From Monarcha castaneiventris obscurior (lineage: Eukaryota; Chordata; Aves; Passeriformes; Monarchidae): 64,000 bases of DNA. The position numbers and the translations under genes are program-made. The notes under the pieces were generated by a model that made no database searches, was not told the DNA's origin, and saw only the letters and a program-made list of their open reading frames with translations. Positions 1 to 37,750 of the stretch are shown piece by piece (the first letter of the stretch is position 1; the number at the start of each line of letters is the position of its first letter). The stretch covers positions 9,398,501 to 9,462,500 of the forward strand of contig JAMPIT010000484.1 in assembly GCA_026261815.1 (NCBI GenBank). Reading direction: 5' to 3'.

Positions 1-3000
1 AGAGCAGTAGCCAGGAGAGAACAGAACAGATTTTCTGTCCTTCTGCTGTTTTATTAGCCAAGTTCTTGCCTGTCCCAAGTCATCCACTACTAACTTCCTA
101 ACAATAAAATACCCAAGACCTCTAAGCCATTTGTTTTCACTCATTGTGAGCTTTTCAAATCTCTAACAATAGTACATTCATTTAATTTTTACTGCATTTT
201 TACATTTTAAAATTTCCAACAAAACCACAATGGCATAATCTTTGTGCTGTCAGAGTTTCTGGAGCACTAGGCAATGATACAACAGTATATTCATTTATTG
301 CTTGAAGTGCCAAAAACCCTCCAGGGCAGCAGAATAATCATCTCCTTCACCACATTAATATGTCAGGATCTCAGACAATGAGTGTAACTGACAAGATTTC
401 ATCCTCTTTGCAGGACTACAGTGCAGAGGGAAAAAAAACACAGCAGCACCAGGCACCAGCTCTGCCATCCTGCTGAAGCTGAGAGCATTTTCCCTGTTGT
501 ATTACAGCTCCAAGTAATCCATCACATTGGAGATGAGCATGTATTTTCTACTATGAAACAGCACTAAGCAAGGTAGTTCATCTCATCTTTTACAGCAGGT
601 CAGCAGGTAAGCAAAATACTACTTTTTGCCATCTCCTCAATATTTTCAGTCTGCAAGTGAGCAGGTGATAAGTCAAGGCTGAAGAGAGCAGGTCAGGTGT
701 ACCACTGTGTGCTTGTAAGTCAAAACTAGTGGTGAATGCCTTCCCTTCCCCAGCAGTCATCTGGTCACTACACAGTAAATTTCATAGACCACTCGTGGGC
801 TGGGCTGAGTCTGAAAATGGTGATGGTAATTCCAGGGTCCCCAAACCTCTTGCCTGCACCTCAGTAGCTGAGACATACCAAGTCTTCGCACTGCCTGGTC
901 AACAAGCGAATCATAAATTCCAGTCTTCAATTTGTTTTGTTGTGATAACCCTGAAAATTCTCCTCAGCCTTACTGTGTCTAAAGCTCCACTCTTATTCCC
1001 AGTGCCTGACCAACCCTCCCTCCCCTCCCACCATGCACACACAGCTCACACGCTCCCGGCTCAGGTGCCATAACTACCTCAGGTGACATGGACTCGGGCC
1101 TATGCGCAGGGGAGCTCTCGGGGGAGGATACGTTCTAGAGGAGGGAAAAGCATCTAGTTATTCATCTACTTCAAAAGTCAAGAGACAATTACAATGTATA
1201 AAAGCATACAGGTTAGCAACGGCTATTCTAAATTATCCCAAGAACTGGCCCCAGCCTGGACGGCATCATGGCTGGTTAAGTGGTTTCTAAAGCTTTCTGG
1301 AAGCAAGGATAGGACTGGTTACTGCATCTCATGATGCAACTTAGTACCAAAACAGAGCACATGAATGTTAAGAAAAGCAGCAGCTAACTCTTTATATTTC
1401 TGATGCTGTCAGACAGACATCACACCATGAAATACAGAGAAATACATTTATGGTTTTTAGTCTGAGAACATGGGAGAGAAAAAAAGTCTGGTTTAGCCCA
1501 GAAAGTAAAGATCCCCCAAACACTAAGATGACCTTTCACAGACATGTACTATAAAACAAACATGTCTTCCCCAATCCACCGTGGGCTACCTTTCCAGCTC
1601 AAATCAAGAGAAGTAAGTGTGAGCAGCCAGCTTTATGAAATATTGTATCATCTGAGCACCTATCAGTGAAGGCAGTGTATGCATGTGACAGCACAGTTAA
1701 GGGCTCTTCCTGAGCACTTCCCTTTCCATGCTACTGAACAGGCCTAAAATAGAATCAGAGAGGCAGGATTCCCAGAGCTATGCTGCTATCAGAGAAATAT
1801 AGCAGGAGTCACTGTTTTCTGCTAAGTAGAAAACCTCAGAAAATGGAGGAATCTCAGAAATTTCTTAACAAAAACTTCTGACAAACTCCACAAAAAAAGC
1901 TAGAGCTATGTCATCATGCTTCTGGCCACTCTTATGAATATGGAGGGGCTGAGCATCCTTTAATTTGTTTCCACTCTAAAAGGACAACAAAACTGAGTCT
2001 GAAAAACCTCAATCTGTAAAAACCTGGCAAAGAGAGCTTCAGAAAATTTGTGGTACAAGTTTTACAGAGAGCAGCTAGGAAATCAGTCAAGAAGGAAGTT
2101 TCTTAAAAGCCTTCAAAAAATGTATTTCCCAGCAAGACAAGATGCCAAGTCCCAACTTCTGCTTGCTTGAGGAAGCTTGTGAACTGATGGAAGAATTTTT
2201 CTCTTGCTCTCTCACCACAGTGCCACAGGTTTATACTTGGGAAGATGCAGTCACTCATTAAAACTGTGGTCCAGTGAGTTGTTAGATTCTTTCCAAGAGG
2301 AAAAAAGGTAAAAGGCAAGTAAATTATAGATACCCAGTGAAATTAAGGCTAATTAACACTAAGGTGGGAGAGGAAAGGAGTGATTAGACTGTGGAGATTC
2401 ATGGCAACACTGCCCTGATCTGCCATCTCAACCACTGCAAGGGTAAGGGCTGTTTCCAGTAAAGCTCTTTCTGCCTAAAACAGTCTTTCATCTCTCTCCT
2501 CAATGCGCCACAATATTCCCTGCTAAACTCTGCACAGCTGCCTCTCATATAGCTTACAAGAAAGGGCTCTCAAACAAAATAATCAAAGCACGCTAAGCTA
2601 AAAATACCACAAAGGAATATTTGCCCTGTTGCAAAACAGATGAGGGATTCCTGCAGGGTAGTCCCTGGTATGGAGCAGGCCATCACTGCACCATTTTTTT
2701 AAATGGTTCTAACTGGCAGAGTATGAGCAGCTGGCCTGAAGTCTTCCATGAGGTTTTTTTTAATGAAAATATGCAATACTAGAAAATAAAATGAAACCTG
2801 CAAACAGCATGATTCCTATTCACAGGCACAGAGTGGAGGGTCCTGACTGGATGAATTCTGGTAACTCTCCCACAGAGTTTAGAGCAATGGAAACCACTTA
2901 CACAGCCTGCTCGCTAATTCTGCTAATTTTTGCAGAAGGAAACTATCAAGAAATCAAAGGTATTAAGGCAATTTCCTTCTACCCAGTCCACTTAGAGAAA

Positions 3001-3484
3001 ACCAAAGAATATAGTTGAAGATGACGTGAAGTATCACTACCATATTTGGGGTTACTGAAAGCTGTGTGGGGAAAGAGGGGCCAAGGATGTCTTACAGCCT
3101 CTGAGAAAGGGAACACTTGTACTCTTTGGAAGAAGGAGGGATTGAAAACCAAATTGGCACAGAGATCTGAAGTGGGGAAGATGACTAAAGATCACTGGAA
3201 AACCTGAGAAATTTAGGAGCTACTCTGCAGAAATAGAAAAAAAGATAAGACTAATGTTACTGATAGCCACAAAGTGGGGGGAGGCTGGGCTGTAGCAAAG
3301 TTTGACATTTCACAGAGCAGGAGATCTGCCCCGAAGTGAAGAGAAAGGCAGCAGTGCTCTTGAGGCTGCGACTGTGATGCTGCTCAGAAATACATGCTCA
3401 AAAAGGAAGTGTCCCTAGTGCCACCTCTGCTGCAAATATTGCTGTTCCCTTCTTTTTAGCACACTCAGTCCCAGGCAGACTTAC
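1..3484 (-). other. SETD5 intron after coding exon 17 (runs off left edge)
   Basis: A/T-rich intronic DNA. I saw no further SETD5 exon, no RNA gene and no clear transposon. Short open frames on either strand lack any recognisable peptide. Confidence 0.75.
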
Positions 3485-28677
<25,193 letters not shown>

Positions 28678-28781
28678 GACGCCCGTCGGGGATCACGGAG
28701 TCCAGAGGGCAGCGACTGGCCGCTCCGAGGGCGGAGAGGAGCCGCAGAGCCTCGGCCAACACGTCACGGACATGGGGAAAC
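28678..28781 (-). other. SETD5: SETD5 5' UTR part of the start-codon exon
   Basis: The start-codon exon extends upstream to a splice acceptor (TTGTTTCTACCCTGGTAG read on the minus strand, exon starting at 28781). A TGA lies in frame 18 nt before the ATG, which supports this ATG as the real start. The base at -3 is G, a fair Kozak context. The UTR is GC-rich. The acceptor means at least one further non-coding exon lies upstream, at higher coordinates. Confidence 0.7.
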
Positions 28782-29419
28782 CTACCAGGGTAGAAACAAA
28801 GCATTGCATCTCTGTTACGGGATGAGGTCTCCCTGTACGCCTCTGAAGAAGGCTTTCACAGCAAAGAAAAGCAGAAATAGATTTCCATCAGTGACATGCC
28901 ACATAATTTTTACTTCATTTTCATATGTAGGGCCAGGGAAGAGGTAGATGGTAGTAATTCGGTGGGGGCTGGGGTTTTTTTACAATGTTGGACTGACATG
29001 CAGTGAGCTGCTTTGCCTTAAAGCTGACAATGATAGTTCCCCCCTCCCCCAAGTAAACTGAGGACTAATTATCAGATAAGTAATCTATTAGCTCCTTCTG
29101 CATAAAAGCAGCAGCTGTCACCTATCACCCACAGCCCTCTGCCAGCATTTCCTAACTCTTTCCCCAAACAGGCTTCAGGCAAAACCCCACCTCTGAGGAC
29201 AACTAGACAATGCCAGGGTGGACCGAGCTGAGACCTCTCCCTGGAGATCAGTTTGTATGTGCATTCGTTGGGCCTACAGCACAGGTGAGTGTGACCGGCA
29301 GAGCAGCTGTTCTCACACCACCGATGGCTGCCCTGGGCCACGAGGCCCATCCTGGACTCTGCACCAGTGGCTCAGTGAGCCCTGACACAGCGGGCCTCGA
29401 CTGTCCCTGACACCTCCCC

Positions 29420-29650
29420 ACGGCAGAGCCACGTCAGACGTCTGGGCGCTGGGAGAGCGTCGGGACCATTGGCTGTGCGTGGGGAGCCGGGGTGAGTCAC
29501 GGCGGCACCGGGGCGCAGCCGCCGGCCGTGCCGGGGAAGCCCGGGCTCCACCTTCCCTGCTGAACACAGCGCTTTGCTACGGCCGCGAGAGAAATCGCCC
29601 ATAAACGCGGACTTCCAAGGGTCGGATGGCGGCCGGAGGTGAAACGGGAT
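29420..29650. promoter_or_regulatory. CpG-rich patch near the start-codon exon, candidate alternative promoter
   Basis: A local GC- and CpG-rich island in otherwise A/T-rich intron, 0.7-0.9 kb upstream of the SETD5 start-codon exon. It has an inverted CCAAT box (ATTGG at 29468-29472), an AP-1 consensus TGAGTCA (29493-29499) and a YY1-like GATGGCGGC (29625-29633). These are promoter-type motifs, but no start site can be read from sequence alone. Confidence 0.45.
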
Positions 29651-31618
29651 CAGCTCCTCGTTATGTAAATAACCTCAATAAGACAGCATAAAGGAGCTAT
29701 TATTCTACACGGCTCGAGAGAACCTCCCCCACAACACGGAGAGAGGCTGCATTTCTGCACGGAGCAAAGGTAGCTCCAAAAACAAAGAAAAATGGTGACA
29801 ACCACCCTCTCTGCACGTTAAACTTTAAGGGCAGCCTTGAATACTTTCCACTGCCTTTCCCTGGCTCCGGCAGCGCAGACAAGCCAGCCTGCTGTCACAT
29901 GCTCCCCGGCATCTCGGGGCTCTGCCAGCAAACCCTCCTGGGCTAGAGAGAGGCTGTGAGCCAAGTTTTCCTGTGGGTAGTGAATTTCTCGCAGGGAACT
30001 GCCTTTGGACACCACAGCCCAGCCATTGTTTAATACACAAAACCCCCAGAAACACAAAAACACACAGTCACTGTAAGGGCAAATGAAGAAGAGTGAGAGT
30101 CATAAAGTTTAAATGCTACATGCTATATTGCCTTTTCCTGTCTTAAAAGGCAGACCACTTCTCTTGGCACAAGGAAATACTCTCCTTCTTCAGCATACAT
30201 CCCTACGAGAAATCTTTCAGACAGTATGACAGGTACATAGTGAATTACAGAAGTAGCACATAAAGATTTCTAAGTGGTCTGTGGCAATTCCCTGTTATGC
30301 CCCAAAGCAATGGTCTCACAGGGAGGTGGGAGATAAAAAAGGAAACAGGCAGGACTAAGCTCACAAGCAGTTCCAGCCCAAGACAGCCCAGCGTCCTTGA
30401 GTGTGTTTTCTGGAAAAAAAAAAAATTAAAAGAAAAAATAAAAGGACCTTTCGGAAGTGTCTTACTTACCTTTTCTGATGCTTGTGGCAAGAGTTGTGAT
30501 TTCTACACTGACATGAGATGAGACAAACTGCTGCTAAAATACAGCTAAAAGCTAGACATCAATCCCTGCTTCAACAGTCACGTATAACTCTAGCACAAGG
30601 TTAAAAGAAGTAAGACAAGTTTCTCAGTGTCTGAAGCACTCTTCCCTTTAAGGGACATGGAAAACTCTTCCTCCCCCCACACCCAGTAATCTTTCTAAAT
30701 ACTTGTTTAGATGCTTTTCCCTCTATCGATCTCTTGCCTTTGCCATGACCATACCCACCTGGCAGCAGTCCGACATTTCATCAGGATAAATGTCAGCCTC
30801 CCGCCTGCCTGTGACTCAGCAGAACTGGAGGATTTCAGGTGCAGCTTCCAGACTAGAGAGTCACAGGATACCTGGTTAATCCAGGAGTAACTGGGACAAG
30901 TTTTCACCCACTTCTCATAGGAAACTCTCTTTCTATCAACACTGTACAAATGCTGCTGCACTGGAATGGTCTGATAACTGCCATTTTTGGGAAGGAGATA
31001 CTGGAGAAACATGAAATACCAAAACCCGAAAGGTTAAACAAGGCAAATTCCAGTTCAATCACTTTTGTGTTGACCCAGCAATACTTGCCCAACCATCGCC
31101 CATGCTCAGATTTTACTGTTTGGGTGCTGCTATTTTATGTGTACTTTTAACTCTGACCATGTGACAATTCAAAATGAATTGCTGAGACCAACTTCAAGTG
31201 CTGTCCAAGACTACACCACCTTCATGCTACATTACAGTCTGGTCTTCATGAAACTTGGCCTATTAACATGCAAAACATCAGCCTGACAGAAAATGCTGGG
31301 GTTGAGATCTAAATGTTCACCTATCAAACTGGTCAATTTCCTGTATATTCAATCCCCAAGGTCCTTCCTACCTCTCCCCCCAAAAATACAGCTGTACAGG
31401 GAAAAAAAAAAGTCACACCCAGTTCTCTCTGCTGCCACTGGACTAAGTTTTAGTAAAAGTCAAAGTCTTAATTCAATCCAATAAGCATCAGACAACAGCA
31501 GAAACCCATCTCCCTTACAACACAATTCTTCTTGAAATCTAATGGAAATGGGAATTTTGATGGCCTAACAGGTAGATAATACTTAGCTGGTTTTGAAAAT
31601 GTAGCATTTAAAGATATT

Positions 31619-31633
31619 CCCCCCCCCCCCCCC
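31619..31633. repeat. Poly-C run (15 bases)
   Basis: Fifteen consecutive C on the plus strand (poly-G on the minus strand). Confidence 0.95.
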
Positions 31634-34600
31634 ACATTTGGCACCTACATGCCTGCCTACTTAATCAGTCATACCAGGATAAAGATACCTGGTCTTCCCC
31701 AACATCATCAGAATAGCCCAGATGAGCACCCACACAGCCACCCCAGCTGGGATCCCTGGTTCTCACTCAGCGCAGGCCACACACCAAGGGACTGCCCCAT
31801 TGTGAGTGGCTGCCTTGGCTACACTGTGAATATATGCTATTCAGTTATTTCAGGTAACATCCTGTATTGACAGAAAGGACTGTAATAAATCTAAGCTGGC
31901 CAAGAGAAGGTTAAGCAACACCTGCTGCTGTAACAATGAATTTAATTTTCAGAACTCTGTTTAGAATGCGACGGCTGCAGCGCTGCATTGGCTCACTTCC
32001 ACAGCCACTGCCACCCATGTACAAATAAAGCAGATGCAGAAAATTTACTGCTGCAAACTCTCTTTATTACTTGCAGTGTTAAAAGTCTGTACTAACAGGG
32101 ACAATCAAGCATGGTGAGTCAAAGAGCTCACTAGGGTATCCTCCTTCAAGATGTGGTTGTTCCTGTTTTCACTTGTGTCCCAGTCATACAGACACCTCAG
32201 GGCACCCGTGGTGTGCAATACTTGGTGACAGACTCTACAAAGTATTTGTGAGCGTCATGAAAAATTCACCCCCAGACAAAAAAACCCCGGGCACAGCCTC
32301 ACAGACTGTACGTGCTACCTAAATTCAGACTCCATCACCCTTTGGTGCTGTTCAGGTGATACTGTACAATCTCAGGGGGGACAAAAAATGTCCCTTGCAC
32401 CCTCCCATGGTCACAGATTCAAGGGCAAAGCAGTTACCAAACAGGGGGAGGACAGAGATTCATGCTGTTCCTCTGCAGGGTCAGTGCACATCTGTGAGTC
32501 TGTGTCCACAGCCTGAAATACTTTACCACTGCGCACCCAGTGTCTTATGCATGGCCAAGAAAGATAAAAAGGCAACAAGGGTACAAACATATCGTGGACA
32601 AACTGACAAAAGCTTTTTCTGACTACGCAAAACTTCAACATATGAGCCGGGGCAGGGAGAACAGGGAAATCACCTCCATGCACACTGATGGCGACCTCTT
32701 CTTGTTTGCAGATAGTAAAGGAGAGACAAGTGCTTCCTTTACCTCTCCCCACACTTCCCAGCAACTCCAGTTATTGAAGTCCCAAGCTGGAAACAGATTC
32801 CAGACTTCTGACAACCCAGGATTACTAGTGTCTAAACAATAACCACCATCATCTTCTCTATGCTCAGCAATGGGCCGCTAAGTCACCTACCTGGGATGAG
32901 CACCCTGTATAATGAGTTGCACATCTTTAAGCTCCCACGCCATTACCAGTCATACCAAATTCAAAGCGCTTTTTTCTCCTGCACCTCATACTGCCACAGG
33001 CCAGTCCAGAGCTAGTGGAAAACTTGTAATAGCAACTCTGCCATGCAGCCTTCCTCGGCACCCTCTCCATCAGCCTCATCTGGGACAGAAAGAGCAAGGT
33101 CTGGTAAGTTCATATTTAACACTGCCATCTGCACCAGCGGCAAATCACTTGGCATGTGGAGCAATGTAACAAGTATTAGCATCTTAGATTTTCTTCATTC
33201 ATCTTTCCCTCTGGAAATTTCAGAAAACCAAAATCTATGGAACATCTAATGTAAACAGGAACAGCTTCCATCGCCATGCTGAAAAAGTCCTCTCATCAGC
33301 CAGTGCCACCCACTCACATATGAGCACAGTCCACCTGAGTCCAATCAAGCACTGCCTGCATATCCACAAACCTCATGTCAAGGTCAGATCCTCACAGAAG
33401 GGAAAGCACCTTTAGAGCAAAGAGAATCAGATAAAGGTTTTTCGTATTTAACAGTTAGCTCAAAAAAAGGCATCAAATTCCCTGAATTTCAGACATGCTG
33501 TTCTCTAAGGGCATCTACATAGACACAGGGGCAGAGCAGACAAATACTTGAATCCTTTAGCTCCAACTTAGTGGGAAATAGACTGCTAAAACTACTTGAA
33601 CTGTGCCTCAGTCTACCAATACAAATGCTTAGCTCTGATCTGAAAACAAGCTGGGTTCACTAGGCAGCAGGGAAACAACTGTGCCAGTTTTAAAGAATGA
33701 AATATTGACATAAGTATTCACTATTATCATTAGATCCATACATCTTCTGCTAGTGGGCTGACAAAGCAAGACACCAATTCTATCCCGTGGGATCTGGAAG
33801 AACTCAGTCCTAGTCTACAACAGAAAGGATCAAAGTAACAGGCAACACTGATATTCATTACTGGCTATGCATACCATGATAACCAAATTATTGACAATTA
33901 TAGCACAATGGTTAAAGATTTATCTGTCTTAGGCCTTTCTCAAAACTGCCCCCTGGTTTATACGTATGCAACTATATGCAAAAAGAAATGCTTGTTACCT
34001 ACACATTTGGTTCAGAGTTCATTCTGCTCTCTCTAGAGAACCTCGTCAAAACACTGACAAGCTCTTAGAACAAGAATACGGCATTTTAAAATTGTAAAAT
34101 GTCAAAAAGCAACAACCCAGTGAGACCTGTTCCTGCTCACCACACTTCCAAGAGCTGGAGTCAAAGATCAGGGAATGGCAAGACAGCTGCTTTTACGGTA
34201 TGGGTGATTTCAAATACTTTTGGTATCCATGGGACTATGCATCAGTCAAGTTGTTCCATACAAGATATGAAACCATATTAACAATTCCCGTTATTCTTGA
34301 AGTGCTCTATGAAAGCACTACAAACTACCTCAGCACACGTTTATGAATACACCTACTTACTAAAGTCAGCAAGATAAAGCTGCTCAGTGAAGGCTACGTA
34401 AACCATGTTTAAAACTGAGGTATAAGCAAGTTAAACTGATTTTGATAAAATTTGGAAACAGACAGAAACTAAGTAAATTTAATTAAAAAATTAAACTAGG
34501 TTTAAACCATTTAAAGGGAATTTTCACCGTATCTATCCACAGGATTTTATCCGATGAAGAAAACATCATTTTTAGTTAAACTCCTCTATGAACTACACCC

Positions 34601-36899
34601 TAAGGGACTACAAATGATGAGAGAGCAACTGAGAGAAATTAAATCAAGCAGAGAAATTACAAAATGCATAGTCTAGTACTCTCATCAGCTGACCCAAGAC
34701 AGCAGAAATTACTTCAAAAAGCGCAAAGAATAACCTCAAAGCTTTGCTGCTGTTTTGGCAGTCAAGATATTACACAAAACAAAATAAAATCCTGTTTTTC
34801 TTTTGAAATTGTTAAAGATTTCAGATACTATGATAAAAAATAGAAGAGAAATTTAGTAACAGATAAAAAAAGGGCAGGTAAGACTTTGCCTCCAGAAATA
34901 CAGTCTCCTGGACAATTCAATCACATTCCTGACAGTTCAATACATTCCAGAGGTGGAGATATCAGACAAGGGTTTGTTTGGACTTTCTTAAAACATCAAA
35001 TTTGCATCACAGAACCTTACTGGAAAGTTTAATTTCTATTGATTTGAAATTGGTTGAAGAGTCATACATAAAGATAATTCCATAAAAATGCCATATTAGA
35101 AAGCAGAAGCAAATTACAGAGTAGCAGTGATCCATGGCAGACCAAATTATTCTGAGGTATGTTTATGCAGAGGTGGCAGGCACACACCAGGGAACTTTGC
35201 CTGCACCCCACGCTGATGAGAAGGGACCTGGCAGCATTTGCATGGTCTACACACAGTGCGCTGAGCAGGTGACACATACAATGTTTTAAAGGAATGACAA
35301 CAATGTAATGGTAAAAGGACTATCCCAACCAAGAACTTCATAATAAAGTTCTCGTAACTTTAAGGGTCATAAACAGAGGAAGTCTTCAAGAAAACATCAC
35401 AACACTATGAAAATTTGAAATCATCAATATAACATTTAAAGAATAACAGAAATAGTGGAGAAATGCAGAAAAATCCCATAGACTCAAAAAACCCCCTTTC
35501 TATGCTAAAAACGTTGCTTTACAGTGGCTCTATCTCACAGCATTACAAGTCACTGGCGAAGGTAACAAGTTCTTCAAACACTGAAGCATTAAAAATTGTA
35601 TTTTTTATTTAGTATATTTTATTATATCTATTATATTTTATTTTTGCAAATACTGTTCTCTACTATTTTCTGGAAAATATATAGCAATACAAGAGAAAAA
35701 AAGGATTACACATAAGGCACCACAGTTGAAGATACAAAAATTACTAAAGTACATGAAACAGGAAAGAGGAAAAACATCCCTTTCTCTTTCAGTTCCACAA
35801 ACTTTTGATTTTGTGACAGTCATGGGGCAAAACTATTCTGCAGCACAGGGAACACATCCTAATTGCTATGCTGGTCCCTATACTGTAATGTTGCTGCTCT
35901 CTTTTCCCATGAGGTGAAGGAGAACAGTCAAATGTTTGTATGTCACAAAAATGCAAACAAAAAGGTTCAGAACAGAGATTAGATTAAGAGCTTGACAATC
36001 AACCTCCAGTGAATCCAGCTGTGGCAGCTGATGTTACTGCTGCGACTGTCTCCTCTAAGTCTATGCCAAAACAGGTGGCAGGAAGGAAACACTGCCATGT
36101 CTCAACAATTGCAGTTGATGCCAAGACTGGACTAAAAGCAGACACAGGTAAAATACATATTCCCTTTTAGACACTGTTGTAGGGGCAATACATTTCTGCA
36201 ATGGGGCTGATAATTAGGAACAGCAATATTGGAAACACCACTGCTCAGTCCACCACACCTTGTCCATATATATCTCTATGTTTTCAAATTCAGAGATCTG
36301 CCTATATCAGAAAATGGCTATGGATAAAGTAAGACTCAAGATTAATTTAAATAATGTAAATAACTTTGGTTTAATCTTAGCAGACCAAAGTGCTTCCTTG
36401 TTCTAAATTTTGTTGCTTGTGGATGCAATAGTATTCACATGAATGGTTTTATGCATGCAACTATTAAACTTTACTAAGTAGACAAACCTTAAATTTAAAA
36501 GCCTGCCAGACAACCCCCCATGAAAAGAAAAAACCTTTAGACCTTTAAATTGCATTTTTAAGGCATTTCAGAGAAAAAAAGCCTGTACCACATGCAAGGT
36601 CACAGGGAAACTCAGCAATAAAGGGCAATAACTAGGATCAAATCCAAAGCCAGAGAATTACAGTTCCCATGAGAATTCAGACAGTCCAGAGTCACGGGAA
36701 GTCGCTGAATATAGAAGGAGAATCAGCAGACTTTACTAGCACAGAGCAGCATCCCGAACTTACAACCAGTGGAAGGCTAACCCACTAACAAGTTGCCAGG
36801 AGTAGGACTGCAACCTCCAGTCCTAGTATCGGAAAAAAGATTTCTGCATAATCCCACTAAATACTCTCTGCCTGTGCCTCGAGGTCTCGCTGTACGTCC

Positions 36900-37750
36900 T
36901 TTATATATCTATTTAAGGCCCCCACGTGACAAAGGCGGCCTGCCCGGCCACTCCCCGCCGGGGCAAACAACCCAGCTCCAGAGGAGACTCCAGCAGCGCT
37001 TCCAAGGCAGACGTTGCATCAGCCAGGTGTGCAGGAAGCGGCGGAGAAAAAGCAGCTGTTGGCGAAGGGGCTCTCGGACGGAGGCCGCTCCAGGAATCCC
37101 ATGGAAAGGACGACAGGAAGGAGAGAGACGCTCCGCACACAGAACAAGCTTCATCGGCTTCAGAAAGCCTTTGTGCTGGGGCTCCGGACCTGGCCTTTCT
37201 CCCAGAGATGATGCAACACTGAGGAACAAGGTCTGTGCCAGAGAAAACTATTCACAGGCTATGCAGATGGCAACGCAGCCAAAGGCTGTCGTATCGAAAC
37301 ATGCCAGAGACCCCAGGCCCGGCAAGCCCCCCCCAGGCCTTCCTTCGTGCCCCCAGGATCCTCCATTTCACCCTGCAGCCTCGCTCCTAGCACGACCCTG
37401 TCTTAAGGCAGAATGAAGGGCTTTACAATGGAGAAAAAGAAGTTAAAAAAAAAAAAAAAGTGTTTTAAAATCCTGCAAAAGTCACAGCTCGTTCTCTGAT
37501 CTGTTGGGAGAGAAGAGATGGGGAAGAGACTGAGCTCAAAAGCCTCCGATCTCCCACACAGGGATCCTCCCATCAGCGCGGCTTGCCAGTGCACGCCCGA
37601 GCTCCCCAAACACGTAGGGCAGCTCTGCGCTCGGCCGGCAGCCTCGGCCTGCTCTCTCACATCAGGAAACCACGCAAGGACTGCCCGGGCAGCCATGGCA
37701 ACACCACACAGTGTGGCAATTATGGAGCCGCAGCTCCCACGCGAAGGTTC
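36900..37750. promoter_or_regulatory. CpG-enriched patch with a 207-codon open frame
   Basis: GC and CpG content rise here relative to the flanks. A plus-strand open frame at 36793-37416 and several overlapping frames on both strands come from the low stop frequency. None resembles a known protein. It may be an intronic enhancer, an alternative promoter or an old CpG island. This is inference from composition. Confidence 0.3.
37446..37460. repeat. Poly-A run
   Basis: About fifteen A on the plus strand. Confidence 0.9.

Noticed and set aside
36793..37416. 207-codon plus-strand open frame as a gene
   Set aside because: No recognisable family and overlapped by several other frames. Kept only as a composition note.
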